NCBI GenBank assembly: GCA_963720695.1
Contig: CAVRGG010000001.1
Span: forward strand, 186,001-250,000
From: UBA668 sp963720695
GTDB taxonomy: Bacteria > Actinomycetota > Acidimicrobiia > Acidimicrobiales > Ilumatobacteraceae
Direction: 5' to 3'
DNA: 64,000 bases
Shown: one piece after another, positions 50,925-58,486 of the stretch
Numbering within the stretch: the first letter of the stretch is position 1
Layout of the letters: the number at the start of each line of letters is the position of its first letter
Position numbers and translations under genes: made by a program
Notes under the pieces: model-generated
Databases searched by the model: none
The model's input: only the letters and a program-made list of their open reading frames with translations
Told to the model about the DNA's origin: nothing

Positions 50925-51368
50925 TCAGTCGGGGAAGGCGATGTGCACGTCTCGCGGTGCGGGTGCACCCTCGCCCGACTCGATCAGCGACTTCAGGCTC
51001 ATCAGGAAGGTCGCCCACTTGGTGCTGCAGTGGTGCATGAACTCGACGGGCTCCTTCCAGCCCTGATGGGCGAACATCACGATCGTGAGATCGCCGTCCT
51101 GGCGCAGTTGCCAGTCGACGGTCGTGCCGACCCACTCCTCGGGGCCGTCGATCACCTTCCACGAGACGTGCTGCGGGGCCTGTTGCTCGACGACCTCCAT
51201 GTCGAAGCCGCCGGCGGCGAACCGGAACTCGAGCACGCCGCCCACCTCGGGGCTGCCGCTCGTGTCGTCGGTCCACCAGCCGGCGAGGCCGTCGATGGTC
51301 GTGAGTGCGTCGTAGACCTTGTCCGGTGTCGGGGTCTTGACGCCGACGCGGTGCAGGATGTCCACCAT
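50925..51368 (-). CDS. SRPBCC/AHSA1 family protein
   Basis: The 147-residue protein has the START-like lipid/aromatic ligand fold of the AHSA1 family: MVDILHRVGVKTPTPDKVYDAL, then GLAGWWTDDTSG, FAAGGFDMEVVEQ, the closing VEFMHHCSTKWATFLMSLK helix. I start it at the ATG at 51368 because AAGGAG lies seven bases upstream. It is followed by nothing on this strand; upstream lies the ArsR/SRPBCC pair, so it may share that regulation. Function is not predictable beyond binding a hydrophobic ligand. Confidence 0.87.
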   Translation of the reverse strand: MVDILHRVGVKTPTPDKVYDALTTIDGLAGWWTDDTSGSPEVGGVLEFRFAAGGFDMEVVEQQAPQHVSWKVIDGPEEWVGTTVDWQLRQDGDLTIVMFAHQGWKEPVEFMHHCSTKWATFLMSLKSLIESGEGAPAPRDVHIAFPD

Positions 51369-51404
51369 GTGCTTGCTCCTTCTCGAGTGACCCATCGGGT
51401 CGGG

Positions 51405-51755
51405 TCAGTGCTGTTGACTGCGTTGGATGGCCTCGGCCATCTTCTTGATCCGCTGAAGGCGGGCATCCCATGCCGAGCCGACCGAGGCCAGCTGGGCCGC
51501 TGCACGGGCCAGCTGGGCGTCGTCGACCTGGTAGCGCTTCTCGCGGCCCTGCGAGGTCGCCCGTACGAGATCCACCCGGTGCAGCACGCCGAGGTGCTTG
51601 GCGACCGCCTGGCGGGTCACCGGGAGCTGCTCGCCGAGTGAGGTGGCGGTGCCGCCGCCGTCGGCGAGGAGCAGATCGAGGATCCGGCGCCGTGTCGGAT
51701 CGCCGATCGCGGACCACAGCTCGTCGTCGATCCGCTCCAGGACTGCGGCGCTCAT
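51405..51755 (-). CDS. ArsR-family HTH regulator
   Basis: The 116-residue winged-helix protein reads LWSAIGDPTRRRILDLLLADGGG, then the recognition helix LPVTRQAVAKHLGVLHRVDLV and the wing RATSQGREKRYQVDDAQL. The metal-binding Cys pair of classical ArsR/SmtB proteins is absent, as in the subgroup encoded next to SRPBCC genes. The ATG overlaps the stop of the SRPBCC gene (51752-52243) as ATGA, so the two are co-translated and probably the regulator controls its own operon. Confidence 0.93.
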   Translation of the reverse strand: MSAAVLERIDDELWSAIGDPTRRRILDLLLADGGGTATSLGEQLPVTRQAVAKHLGVLHRVDLVRATSQGREKRYQVDDAQLARAAAQLASVGSAWDARLQRIKKMAEAIQRSQQH

Positions 51756-52243
51756 GCTCGCGCCTCGACGGTTGCGGCATGGGTCGCCAGGCGCGGGAGG
51801 TAGTGGTCCCAGCCGGTCACGTGCTCGCCGTACTGCTGTTCCAGGACGGCGGCCTCCCAGCCCATCTCGCGAAAGCCGCGCTCGGTCATCTTCAGCAACG
51901 TGCCGCCGCCCGATGGGACCAGGTCGAAGGTGACCAGCAGCGAGTTGCCCGTTGCCGCGGGCTCGCCCGCCGGGTGCGTCCAGCGGAACGAGAACGTGCT
52001 CGGCGGTCGAACGTCGACGACCGTGAACTGGACCACGGTCCCACCGTCGCCGCGGCGGCCGAAGACGATCTCGCCCATCGACCCGGGCCTCGCCTCGAAG
52101 TCCGCCTCGTCGGGCCACCACTGCTGGAGGTGGTCGGGGCTGCTCACGACCTCGAAGACCACGTCGGGCGACGCGTCGACGTAGATCTCGCGCTCGAGGG
52201 TGCCGAATTCCATCGTGTCGAACTGCATCGAGTCGGTGCTCAT
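51752..52243 (-). CDS. SRPBCC family protein co-encoded with an ArsR regulator
   Basis: The 163-residue protein has the SRPBCC fold: LEREIYVDASPDVVFEVVSSPDHLQQWWPDEADFE, then GGTVVQFTVVDVRPPSTFSFRWTHP and the C-terminal helix VLEQQYGEHVTGWDHYLPRL. The ATG at 52243 has the strong AGGAGGAACCC ribosome-binding site, so the upstream open frame is not used. Its gene heads an operon with the ArsR regulator. The 120 bases upstream also carry the divergent, LexA-controlled imuA' promoter. Binding of a hydrophobic ligand is the only function that can be stated. Confidence 0.9.
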   Translation of the reverse strand: MSTDSMQFDTMEFGTLEREIYVDASPDVVFEVVSSPDHLQQWWPDEADFEARPGSMGEIVFGRRGDGGTVVQFTVVDVRPPSTFSFRWTHPAGEPAATGNSLLVTFDLVPSGGGTLLKMTERGFREMGWEAAVLEQQYGEHVTGWDHYLPRLATHAATVEARA

Positions 52244-52336
52244 GGGTTCCTCCTGCAACGTTTGGTTGCACATCAACGTACACGAGGAACGCCCGACACG
52301 CAACCATCAGTTGCGTATTCGGGTGGATGAATCTGG

Positions 52337-52352
52337 TCGTACATGTGTTCGA
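52337..52352 (+). promoter_or_regulatory. LexA (SOS) box of imuA'-imuB
   Basis: TCGTAC-ATGT-GTTCGA matches the actinobacterial LexA consensus TCGAAC-N4-GTTCGA at eleven of twelve positions. It abuts the -10-like TAACAT (52353-52358) which ends six bases before the imuA' ATG, so LexA binding would block the promoter. Confidence 0.85.
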
Positions 52353-52364
52353 TAACATGACGAG

Positions 52365-53117
52365 ATGGCATCCGCACCGACCACTCTTGCCGACCTCACC
52401 ACGCGAGGGCTGGTGTCGGGTGTCGCGGCGGCGGCGCCCTCCTCCGAACGCACGTTGCCACTGCTCCCGGTCCTCGACGATCTGGTCCCGCAGTCGGCCG
52501 TGCAGCGCGGGAGCGTGCTGTCGTGCCACGGTCCGGCGGCGGTGTCGCTGGCGTTGGCACTGGCTGCCGGGCCGTCACAGGAGGGGGCGTGGGTGGGCAT
52601 CGCAGGGCTGCCCTCGGTGGGCTTGGGTGCGGCGGCGGAGATCGGTGTGGTGCTCGAGCGGCTGGTGGCGGTGACCGAACCGGAAGGGTCGGCCGCGCCG
52701 TTCACCGAGCAGCAGTGGGCCGACGTCCTGGCGGCGCTCATCGACGGGTTCGACGTGGTGGTGCTCGGCCCCGGCACACAACAGGTGCGCCCCGGAGCGG
52801 CTCGTCGGCTGATGGCTCGTCTGCAGTCCCGTGGTGCCGTCGCGATCACCGTCGGCGCGCCGGTGTTCGGCGGCGACCTTCGGTTCGAGTGCACGAACGC
52901 CACCTGGGTGGGACTCGGCGACGGGCACGGCGTCGCCCGCGGCCGCACGGCCCAGGTCGAGCTGTCGGGCAGGCGAGTGCCGCGCCCGCGCCGCGCCCAC
53001 CTGTGGTTGCCCGACATCGACGGGCAGGTGGCGACCGTGACCACGATGGTGTCCGACATCCCCGCGTCCGATGTCTCCGTGTCGGAGCCCGCATCCACCC
53101 TGCGTCGAACGGGCTAG
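52365..53117 (+). CDS. imuA': ImuA'-like RecA-fold mutasome protein
   Basis: The 250-residue protein is the first partner of the ImuA'-ImuB-DnaE2 mutasome. The RecA-like core is recognisable (LPLLPVLDDLVPQSAVQRGSVLSCHGPAAVSLALALAAG, then EGAWVGIAGLPSVGLGAAAE and DGFDVVVLGPG), but the Walker A lysine is replaced (HGPAAVSLA), as in actinobacterial ImuA'. The C-terminal RGRTAQVELSGRRVPRPRRAHLWLPD is typical. It starts at an ATG six bases after TAACAT, behind a LexA box, and ends four bases before imuB. It links ImuB with RecA during damage-induced mutagenesis (known in mycobacteria). Confidence 0.84.
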   Translation: MASAPTTLADLTTRGLVSGVAAAAPSSERTLPLLPVLDDLVPQSAVQRGSVLSCHGPAAVSLALALAAGPSQEGAWVGIAGLPSVGLGAAAEIGVVLERLVAVTEPEGSAAPFTEQQWADVLAALIDGFDVVVLGPGTQQVRPGAARRLMARLQSRGAVAITVGAPVFGGDLRFECTNATWVGLGDGHGVARGRTAQVELSGRRVPRPRRAHLWLPDIDGQVATVTTMVSDIPASDVSVSEPASTLRRTG

Positions 53118-53120
53118 CAA

Positions 53121-54728
53121 ATGGTCGCTTCTTCGGCTCGCGCCAAGGTGCCCCGACTCGGAGTGCTGTGGTGTCCCCACTGGCCGGTCGTCGTCGCGGG
53201 CGCGCAGCCACGCGAACCCGTCGTCGTGTTGCACGCCAATCGAGTGATCGCGCATTCACTCGCCGCCGGCGAAGAGGGCATCGCGCTCGGCACTCGCCGC
53301 CGAGAAGCGCAGGCACGTTGTCCGCACGTGCGGATCGAACAGGCCGACCCGGCCCGCGACGCACGTGCCTTCGATCAGGTCGTGCAGGCGGTCGGGCAGA
53401 TGGTGCCGCGGGTGGAGATCACCGAACCGGGCACCCTCACCTTCGTCGCCCGTGGCCCGGCTCGTTACTTCGGTGGTGAGTCGGCCATGGCCCGCGAGGT
53501 CGTCACCGCCGCGGCAGATGCCGTCGGGTTGTCGCTCGGTGCGGTGGGCTCGTTCGGGATGGGTGTGGCCGATGGCCGATTCGCGGCGGGCATCGCGGCG
53601 CGACGGTCGGCAGTCGGTCGAGCAGCGATGGTGATCCCACCCGGTGAGGCGGCCACCGCAGAGTTCCTGGCGAGTCTCCCGGTGCAGTTGCTGGTCGAGG
53701 TGGCCGGTGTGCCGCCCGAGTTCGCACATCTGCTGCATCGGCTCGGACTGCATCACCTCGGTGTGCTGGCAGCGCTCCCCGAGGCCGACCTCGAGGCCCG
53801 CTTCGGTCCGCTCGGAGCGTTCGCCCATCGTCTGGCCAGTGGTGGCGACGATCGACTGCCGGGCACGCACGACCCGCCCGTGGGCATGCAGGTGCAGCGT
53901 GTGTTCGAGCAGCCGGTGCACCACTCCGATGCGCTCGTGTTCGTTGCCCGTCAATTGGCCGAGGAACTGGTCGGCGCGCTGGGTGCCGACGGGCGGGTGT
54001 GCACCCGGTTGGTGGTGGTGGCCGAGACCGAACACGGCGAGCAGAGCGAGCGTGTCTGGTATCGCAGCAGCGGCCTCAACGCGGCGGCGATGGTGGAACG
54101 GGTGCGATGGCAGCTCGACGCGTGGGCGCAGCAGGGCGCGCTCACCGCCGGTGTCACGCTGTTGCGGCTCGATCCCGTCGAGGTGCGCGGCGACGACGGC
54201 GTGCAGCTGGGTCTGTGGGGCGGTCGCACTCAGGCCGACGAGTGGGCCACACGGGCGGTGGCGCGATTGGTGGCGTTGGCCGGCGAGCAACAGGTGCTGG
54301 TCCCCGCGGTCCGAGGCGGGCGCCAGCCGCACGACGCCTACGCGTGGGTGCCGGCCGTCACGGCCGATCTCGTCGACCCGGCGGAACGGTTGACGCTCGG
54401 CGCTGCTCCGTGGCCGGGCAGTCTTCCGGCGCCATCGCCATCGGTGGTGCACTCGCCGGTGAAGGCCATCGCCGTGCTCGACGCGACGCGAGCACCGGTC
54501 AGCGTCAGTGGCAGGGGAGTGGTCAGCGCGCCACCGCGGACGGTGCAACTCGGCGCCTCACAGGAGACGGTGCAGGCATGGGCAGGCCCATGGCCGATCG
54601 ACGAACGATGGTGGGACACGGCACGCGCGCGGCGGATGGCGCGGTTCCAGGTGCTCACCGAGTCGGGGCGACTGCTGTTGGTCGGTGTCGAGCAGGGCCG
54701 GTGGTGGCTCGCTGCCGAGTATCGCTGA
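53121..54728 (+). CDS. imuB: ImuB, inactive Y-family polymerase of the mutasome
   Basis: The 535-residue protein has a Y-family polymerase fold: LGVLWCPHWPVVVAGAQ at the N-terminus, where active enzymes have the DxDxFF acid pair, so the catalytic residues are missing as in all ImuB. ARYFGGESAMAREV follows, then a helix-hairpin-helix AHLLHRLGLHHLGVLAALPEADL. At 362-367 lies QLGLWG, close to the QLPLWG beta-clamp-binding motif of mycobacterial ImuB. The C-terminal tail PIDERWWDTARARRMARFQVLTESGRLLLV is the ImuB extension that binds ImuA' and DnaE2. It is transcribed with imuA' from the LexA-boxed promoter. Confidence 0.94.
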   Translation: MVASSARAKVPRLGVLWCPHWPVVVAGAQPREPVVVLHANRVIAHSLAAGEEGIALGTRRREAQARCPHVRIEQADPARDARAFDQVVQAVGQMVPRVEITEPGTLTFVARGPARYFGGESAMAREVVTAAADAVGLSLGAVGSFGMGVADGRFAAGIAARRSAVGRAAMVIPPGEAATAEFLASLPVQLLVEVAGVPPEFAHLLHRLGLHHLGVLAALPEADLEARFGPLGAFAHRLASGGDDRLPGTHDPPVGMQVQRVFEQPVHHSDALVFVARQLAEELVGALGADGRVCTRLVVVAETEHGEQSERVWYRSSGLNAAAMVERVRWQLDAWAQQGALTAGVTLLRLDPVEVRGDDGVQLGLWGGRTQADEWATRAVARLVALAGEQQVLVPAVRGGRQPHDAYAWVPAVTADLVDPAERLTLGAAPWPGSLPAPSPSVVHSPVKAIAVLDATRAPVSVSGRGVVSAPPRTVQLGASQETVQAWAGPWPIDERWWDTARARRMARFQVLTESGRLLLVGVEQGRWWLAAEYR

Positions 54729-54737
54729 CCGGGACGC

Positions 54738-55520
54738 TCAGGCGGAGACGAGCTCGCGTTCGTCGTCGTCGTGCAGGCGTGCATGGTCTTCCACGGCCCG
54801 CAGCAGATCGTTGCTGAGCCGGAAGCCGACACCGCGCACGGTGTGGATGAAGCGCAGCTCCGGTGCACGCTGTTGCAGCTTGCGGCGCAGGTTGCTGAGG
54901 TGCACGTCGACCACGTGGGTGTCGCCGACCCAGTTCGGGCCCCACACCTCTTCGAGCAGCTCCGAGCGCGAGCAGACCTCTGCCGGGCGGCGGCACAGTT
55001 GCTCGAACAGGGCGAACTCGATCCGGGTGACGGGCACGTCGAGGTCGTGCACGCGGATCTCCTTGCGGCCCACGTCCACGGTGAGGCCACCGAGGTTGAT
55101 CACCGATGCCTGCATCGGGTCCCAACGGGCGTGCAGTTGACGCGGGCGCCGCAACAGCGCCTGGCACCGGGCAGCCAGTTCGTCGGGGTTGGTATTGGAA
55201 GCAACCACGTCGTCGGCGCCGGCGCGCAGGGCGCGGATGCGGCTGGTGTCAGCATCGGGTTGGGCAATGCCCACGATGTAGGCGTCCGTGAGGGCGCGCA
55301 TGGTGTCGAACAGGTTGCCGCCTTCGGGGCTGGCCAGCTCCAGGTCGACCATCACCACGTCGGGTGAGAACGATCGGGCGAGCGTGAGCGCCGCATCTTC
55401 CTCGGTGGTCGCGCTCACGGAGTAGCCGCGCGACCGGAGGGCCGATGAGGCGACTCGCCGAAGCAGCGGGTCGCCAACGGCAAGCAGCACACGTGGTGCG
55501 AGTTGTGCGTCGGGTTCCAT
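54738..55520 (-). CDS. OmpR-type response regulator with an atypical receiver
   Basis: The 260-residue protein has an N-terminal receiver (VLLAVGDPLLRRVASSALRSRGYSV, the phosphoacceptor-like D59 in VVMVDLELAS) and a C-terminal OmpR/PhoB winged helix (LGGLTVDVGRKEIRVHDLDVPVTRIEFALFEQLCRRPAEV, then WVGDTHVVDVHLSNLRRKL and RFIHTVRGVGFRL). The receiver lacks the switch Thr/Ser (GIAQPD) and the conserved Lys (VASNTNPDEL instead of a YLxKP segment), so phosphorylation-dependent switching is doubtful. No histidine kinase is adjacent. It lies between imuB (convergent) and the Nudix-GNAT gene (divergent). Confidence 0.9.
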   Translation of the reverse strand: MEPDAQLAPRVLLAVGDPLLRRVASSALRSRGYSVSATTEEDAALTLARSFSPDVVMVDLELASPEGGNLFDTMRALTDAYIVGIAQPDADTSRIRALRAGADDVVASNTNPDELAARCQALLRRPRQLHARWDPMQASVINLGGLTVDVGRKEIRVHDLDVPVTRIEFALFEQLCRRPAEVCSRSELLEEVWGPNWVGDTHVVDVHLSNLRRKLQQRAPELRFIHTVRGVGFRLSNDLLRAVEDHARLHDDDERELVSA

Positions 55521-55679
55521 GATGATGAGTTCTTCCGCCCTCGTGGTGACTTCCCAGCTCGACGGGTTGCCGTGCTGTCACCGTTCAAAGTCACTATCGG
55601 CGCGTTCCGGGGCTTCCTGAAGTGGTGATTTTGACGATCTCGTGCAACGGTCGTGACGACGAGCGCCTACGGTGGCCCG

Positions 55680-56684
55680 ATGCCCGATTCGAACCCGCCG
55701 CTGCGTCAACTGATCCGCGATGCCGTCGCCGCTCGCCGCCCGGTCGACGCTCGGGAACGGCAGGCGATCGGCAGGTTCCTCCAGCTCATGGACGGTCTCG
55801 ACCGGCCGTTCTCGGAATCCGCCGACCGAGTCCACGTCACCGGCTCGGCGATCGTGGTCACCGAGGATCGTCGCCGCGTGCTGCTCCATCTGCACAAGCG
55901 GATGAACATGTGGCTGCAGCCCGGCGGGCACATCGACGAGGACGAACTGCCGTGGGCGGCGTCACTCCGAGAGGTCGTCGAGGAGACCGGCCTGCCTGCG
56001 ACCCTGGTGCTCGACGCCGAGGGCGGCCCGCAGCTCGTGCACGTCGACGTGCATGCCGGCCCCCGCAAGCACACCCATCTCGACCTCAGATACCTGGTCG
56101 AAGCGCCGTCGGTGGCGCCCACCCCGCCGGCCGGGGAGAGCCAGGAGGTGCAGTGGTTCCAGTGGCATCAGGCCATCGCCATCGCCGAACCCGGCCTCGA
56201 AGGCGCGTTGCGGGCGATGCAGCCGGGCGAGCCCAAGGTGCGCGAGGCCCGGCACACCGACGCCAAGGAATGCGCCCAGGTGTACCTGCGGTCGCGCGAG
56301 TTCGGCCTCGCCGACGTGCCCCTCGTGCATTCCCCGGGTGAGGTGCGGGCGTGGATGGCCGACGAGGTCGTCGGCCGGACCGACATGTGGGTCGCCGACA
56401 ACGATGGTGTGGTTTGCGGGCTGATGGTGCTCTCCCATGACCGCGACGGCGACTGGATCGAGCACCTCTACCTCGACCCCGCGTGGGTGGGCCGTGGTCT
56501 GGGCGACCGGTTCCTCGAGCTCGCCCGCCAACGCTGCCCGCAGGGCATGCAGCTGTGGACGTTCCAGGTGAACGGACCCGCCCGTCGCTTCTACGAGCGA
56601 CACGGCTTCGTCGCCGAGGAGCTCACCGACGGCGCCGCCAACGAGGAGCGGGCCCCCGACGTCCGCTACCGCTGGACCCCCTGA
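55680..56684 (+). CDS. Nudix hydrolase fused to a GNAT acetyltransferase
   Basis: The 334-residue protein joins two domains. Residues 83-105 contain a full Nudix box, GHIDEDELPWAASLREVVEETGL, in a domain running to about 180 (GPRKHTHLDLRYLVE). From 190 on a GNAT domain follows: REARHTDAKECAQVYL, IEHLYLDPAWVGRGLGDRFLELA (acetyl-CoA loop) and RRFYERHGFVAEE. Nudix enzymes cut nucleoside diphosphates linked to X; GNATs acetylate amines; such a fusion suggests a substrate handled by both steps, but it cannot be named. TACGGT (55668-55673) ends six bases before the ATG. A 39-base perfect palindrome lies 80 bases after its stop. Confidence 0.92.
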   Translation: MPDSNPPLRQLIRDAVAARRPVDARERQAIGRFLQLMDGLDRPFSESADRVHVTGSAIVVTEDRRRVLLHLHKRMNMWLQPGGHIDEDELPWAASLREVVEETGLPATLVLDAEGGPQLVHVDVHAGPRKHTHLDLRYLVEAPSVAPTPPAGESQEVQWFQWHQAIAIAEPGLEGALRAMQPGEPKVREARHTDAKECAQVYLRSREFGLADVPLVHSPGEVRAWMADEVVGRTDMWVADNDGVVCGLMVLSHDRDGDWIEHLYLDPAWVGRGLGDRFLELARQRCPQGMQLWTFQVNGPARRFYERHGFVAEELTDGAANEERAPDVRYRWTP

Positions 56685-56764
56685 CCCTCGCTGCCCGCCC
56701 GCCCCGCGGCCCACGCCCGGCCCACCCCACCGCCCCCGGCCCCAGCCCCGATCCTCGGCTTCGT

Positions 56765-56803
56765 GTCATCGGCGGAGGCGGGAATCCCGCCTCCGCCGAT
56801 GAC
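56765..56803. terminator. 39-base perfect palindrome (19+1+19) after the Nudix-GNAT gene
   Basis: GTCATCGGCGGAGGCGGGA is followed by A and its exact reverse complement. The stem would be very stable. It has no T-tract, so it may be a Rho-independent terminator of the GC-rich type or another cruciform-prone site. It lies between two co-directional genes, in an otherwise empty 212-base gap. Confidence 0.6.
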
Positions 56804-56844
56804 CCGCGCCGGAAACAGGGAGCGGAGGTGTTGTTGAAAGGTGC

Positions 56845-56862
56845 ATCGCGATATATCGTGAT
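56845..56862. promoter_or_regulatory. Palindromic operator/promoter of the PadR gene
   Basis: ATCGCGATATATCGTGAT is a palindrome with one mismatch, centred on CGATATATCG. It includes AT-rich -10-like bases and lies 35 bases before the PadR ATG; similar sites precede many PadR-type genes, which control themselves. The start follows GAAAGG at eight bases. Confidence 0.6.
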
Positions 56863-56896
56863 CGCACACAACAGGTCTGCACGAAAGGAACACCTC

Positions 56897-57466
56897 ATGC
56901 GACACCGACACGAACACCACGAACACCCCGAACATCCCGACCATCACGACCACGACCGGCCCCGCCATCGGGACCGGGGCGAGTTCGGCTTCGGCCGTCC
57001 CGGCGGCCCGCGCGGCCGCGGCGGGCGCACTCGCCGCGGCGACATCCGCTACGCCTTGCTGTCGGCGCTCACCGACGGCCCGGCCCACGGGTACGAGCTC
57101 ATCCAGCGACTCGAGGAGCGCACGGGCGGCCGGTGGAAGCCGAGCCCTGGTTCGGTCTACCCGACCCTGCAGATGATGGAGGAGGCCGGCCTGGTCACCG
57201 CCACCCAGCAGGACGAGAAGCGGGTCTACTCCGTCACCGACGAGGGCAAGAAGCTGCTCGCCGAGCGCGTCGCCGAAGGCGGCGGCATGCCGTGGATGAG
57301 CGGCGAGGGAGCCGAGGGGCATGGTGCCCTCCGCCATGCCGTCGGTCAGCTGGTGATGGCGGCCAAGCAGGTCGGCATGGCCGGCAACGCCGCCCACGTC
57401 GAGGCGGCGACGGGCATCATCAACGATGCCCGCCGCAAGCTGTACCAGCTGCTCGCCGAGTCCTGA
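56897..57466 (+). CDS. PadR family regulator with a His-rich N-terminus
   Basis: The 189-residue protein has a 30-residue N-terminal stretch with ten His in the first 24 residues (MRHRHEHHEHPEHPDHHDHD). A Gly/Arg linker follows (GRPGGPRGRGGRTRRG) and the PadR winged helix begins near residue 48: DIRYALLSALTDGPAHGYELIQRLEERTGG, WKPSPGSVYPTLQMMEEAGLV and KRVYSVTDEGKKLLAERVAE. The C-terminal dimerisation helices follow. The His-rich start may bind metal or heme, making the protein a possible metal sensor (inference). A palindromic operator lies upstream. The stop codon lies in a three-fold 15-bp tandem repeat. Confidence 0.92.
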   Translation: MRHRHEHHEHPEHPDHHDHDRPRHRDRGEFGFGRPGGPRGRGGRTRRGDIRYALLSALTDGPAHGYELIQRLEERTGGRWKPSPGSVYPTLQMMEEAGLVTATQQDEKRVYSVTDEGKKLLAERVAEGGGMPWMSGEGAEGHGALRHAVGQLVMAAKQVGMAGNAAHVEAATGIINDARRKLYQLLAES

Positions 57467-57505
57467 GGCGTCACGTCCTGAGGCGTCACGTCCTGAGGCG
57501 TCACG
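57461..57505 (+). repeat. Three perfect 15-bp tandem copies across the PadR stop
   Basis: tcctgaggcgtcacg is repeated three times without any change; a fourth partial copy follows. The period of 15 keeps the frame, so three in-frame TGA stops occur in succession. Confidence 0.9.
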
Positions 57506-57514
57506 TCCTGGACG

Positions 57515-58486
57515 TCACGGCAGCGAGTACTTCGCCGCCGGGACGCTCAGGTGGAAGCGAGTGCCCTGATCGTCGGTGCAGGCGGCATCCCATCCGCTGT
57601 CGTACTGCACCGGCTCCTCCGCCTGGCCGCCGTGTTCACGCACGGCGGCCACGGCCGCGTGGATGTCCTCGACGACGAACCACAGCGTGATGTCGTCGGC
57701 GCTGTGGGCCAGCGCACCCGTCGGCGCGGAGATGTTGGCGGCGTGCCCGCTGTCCTCGCCCTCGAACTGCCACCCCAGCACGGCGCCGAAGAAGGCGCGT
57801 GCTCGGGCGAGGTCCTTGGTGGGCAGGACGAAGTAGTAGAGGTCGCCGCGGTCGTAGTGCTTGACCTGATGTGAGTCGACCTGCTCTGCGGCGCTCGCCG
57901 CCGCGGGCCGCATCTCGAACCCGGCTTCCCGGCTGTTGGCGGCATAGGTCGCCTCGTCGAAGTCGGCGATCGGCGCGCTCACGCTCCACTGGTGGCCGAA
58001 CGGGTCGCGCAGCGTGCCCTGGCGGTGACCGTAGAACTGATCCGCGACGGGCCGGACCTCCGTGCCGCCGAGTGCGATCGCCCGGGCGAAGGTCGCATCC
58101 ACGTCGGGGACGGTGACCGTGAACGACGTGCTCGTGCCGCCGCGGGTGAGCGGTCCGACGATGCCCGACTCGGGGTACTCGTCGGCGAGCATGATGCGGC
58201 TGGTACCGATCACCACCTCCGCGTGCCCGATGCGGCCGTCGTCGCCGACCAGTCGGTGGTGCTCGACCGCGCCGAACGCGGCGACGTAGAACGCGATCGC
58301 CGCGTCGGCGTCGTGGACGACGAGATACGGGGTGACGGTGTTGGCCGTGTCGAGTTGCGGTTCGGGTGTGGCGATGCTCATGGTGGTCTCCAGTCGGGTG
58401 AGTTGGTCTCGCAAGCGGGTGGCGAAGGTCGGTGAAGGGTCGATGGGTGTGGTGTCGGCTCGGAGTGCGTCGAAGGCGTCGGTCAT
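57515..58486 (-). CDS. VOC-domain protein (two glyoxalase-like domains)
   Basis: The 323-residue protein has an N-terminal helix resembling the tail of the preceding regulator (MTDAFDALRADTTPIDPSPTFATRLRDQL). Then come two VOC modules: VTPYLVVHDADAAIAFYVAAFGA with AEVVIGTSRIMLADEYPES, and RGDLYYFVLPTKDLARARAFFGAVLGWQFEG with GTRFHLSVPAAKY. VOC proteins bind a metal and often act as glyoxalases, dioxygenases or antibiotic-binding proteins; the first module resembles PhnB-like enzymes. The ATG overlaps the ECF sigma stop as ATGA, so the two are co-translated. The reading frame remains open far upstream, over dnaE2, which is a shadow. Confidence 0.9.
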   Translation of the reverse strand: MTDAFDALRADTTPIDPSPTFATRLRDQLTRLETTMSIATPEPQLDTANTVTPYLVVHDADAAIAFYVAAFGAVEHHRLVGDDGRIGHAEVVIGTSRIMLADEYPESGIVGPLTRGGTSTSFTVTVPDVDATFARAIALGGTEVRPVADQFYGHRQGTLRDPFGHQWSVSAPIADFDEATYAANSREAGFEMRPAAASAAEQVDSHQVKHYDRGDLYYFVLPTKDLARARAFFGAVLGWQFEGEDSGHAANISAPTGALAHSADDITLWFVVEDIHAAVAAVREHGGQAEEPVQYDSGWDAACTDDQGTRFHLSVPAAKYSLP

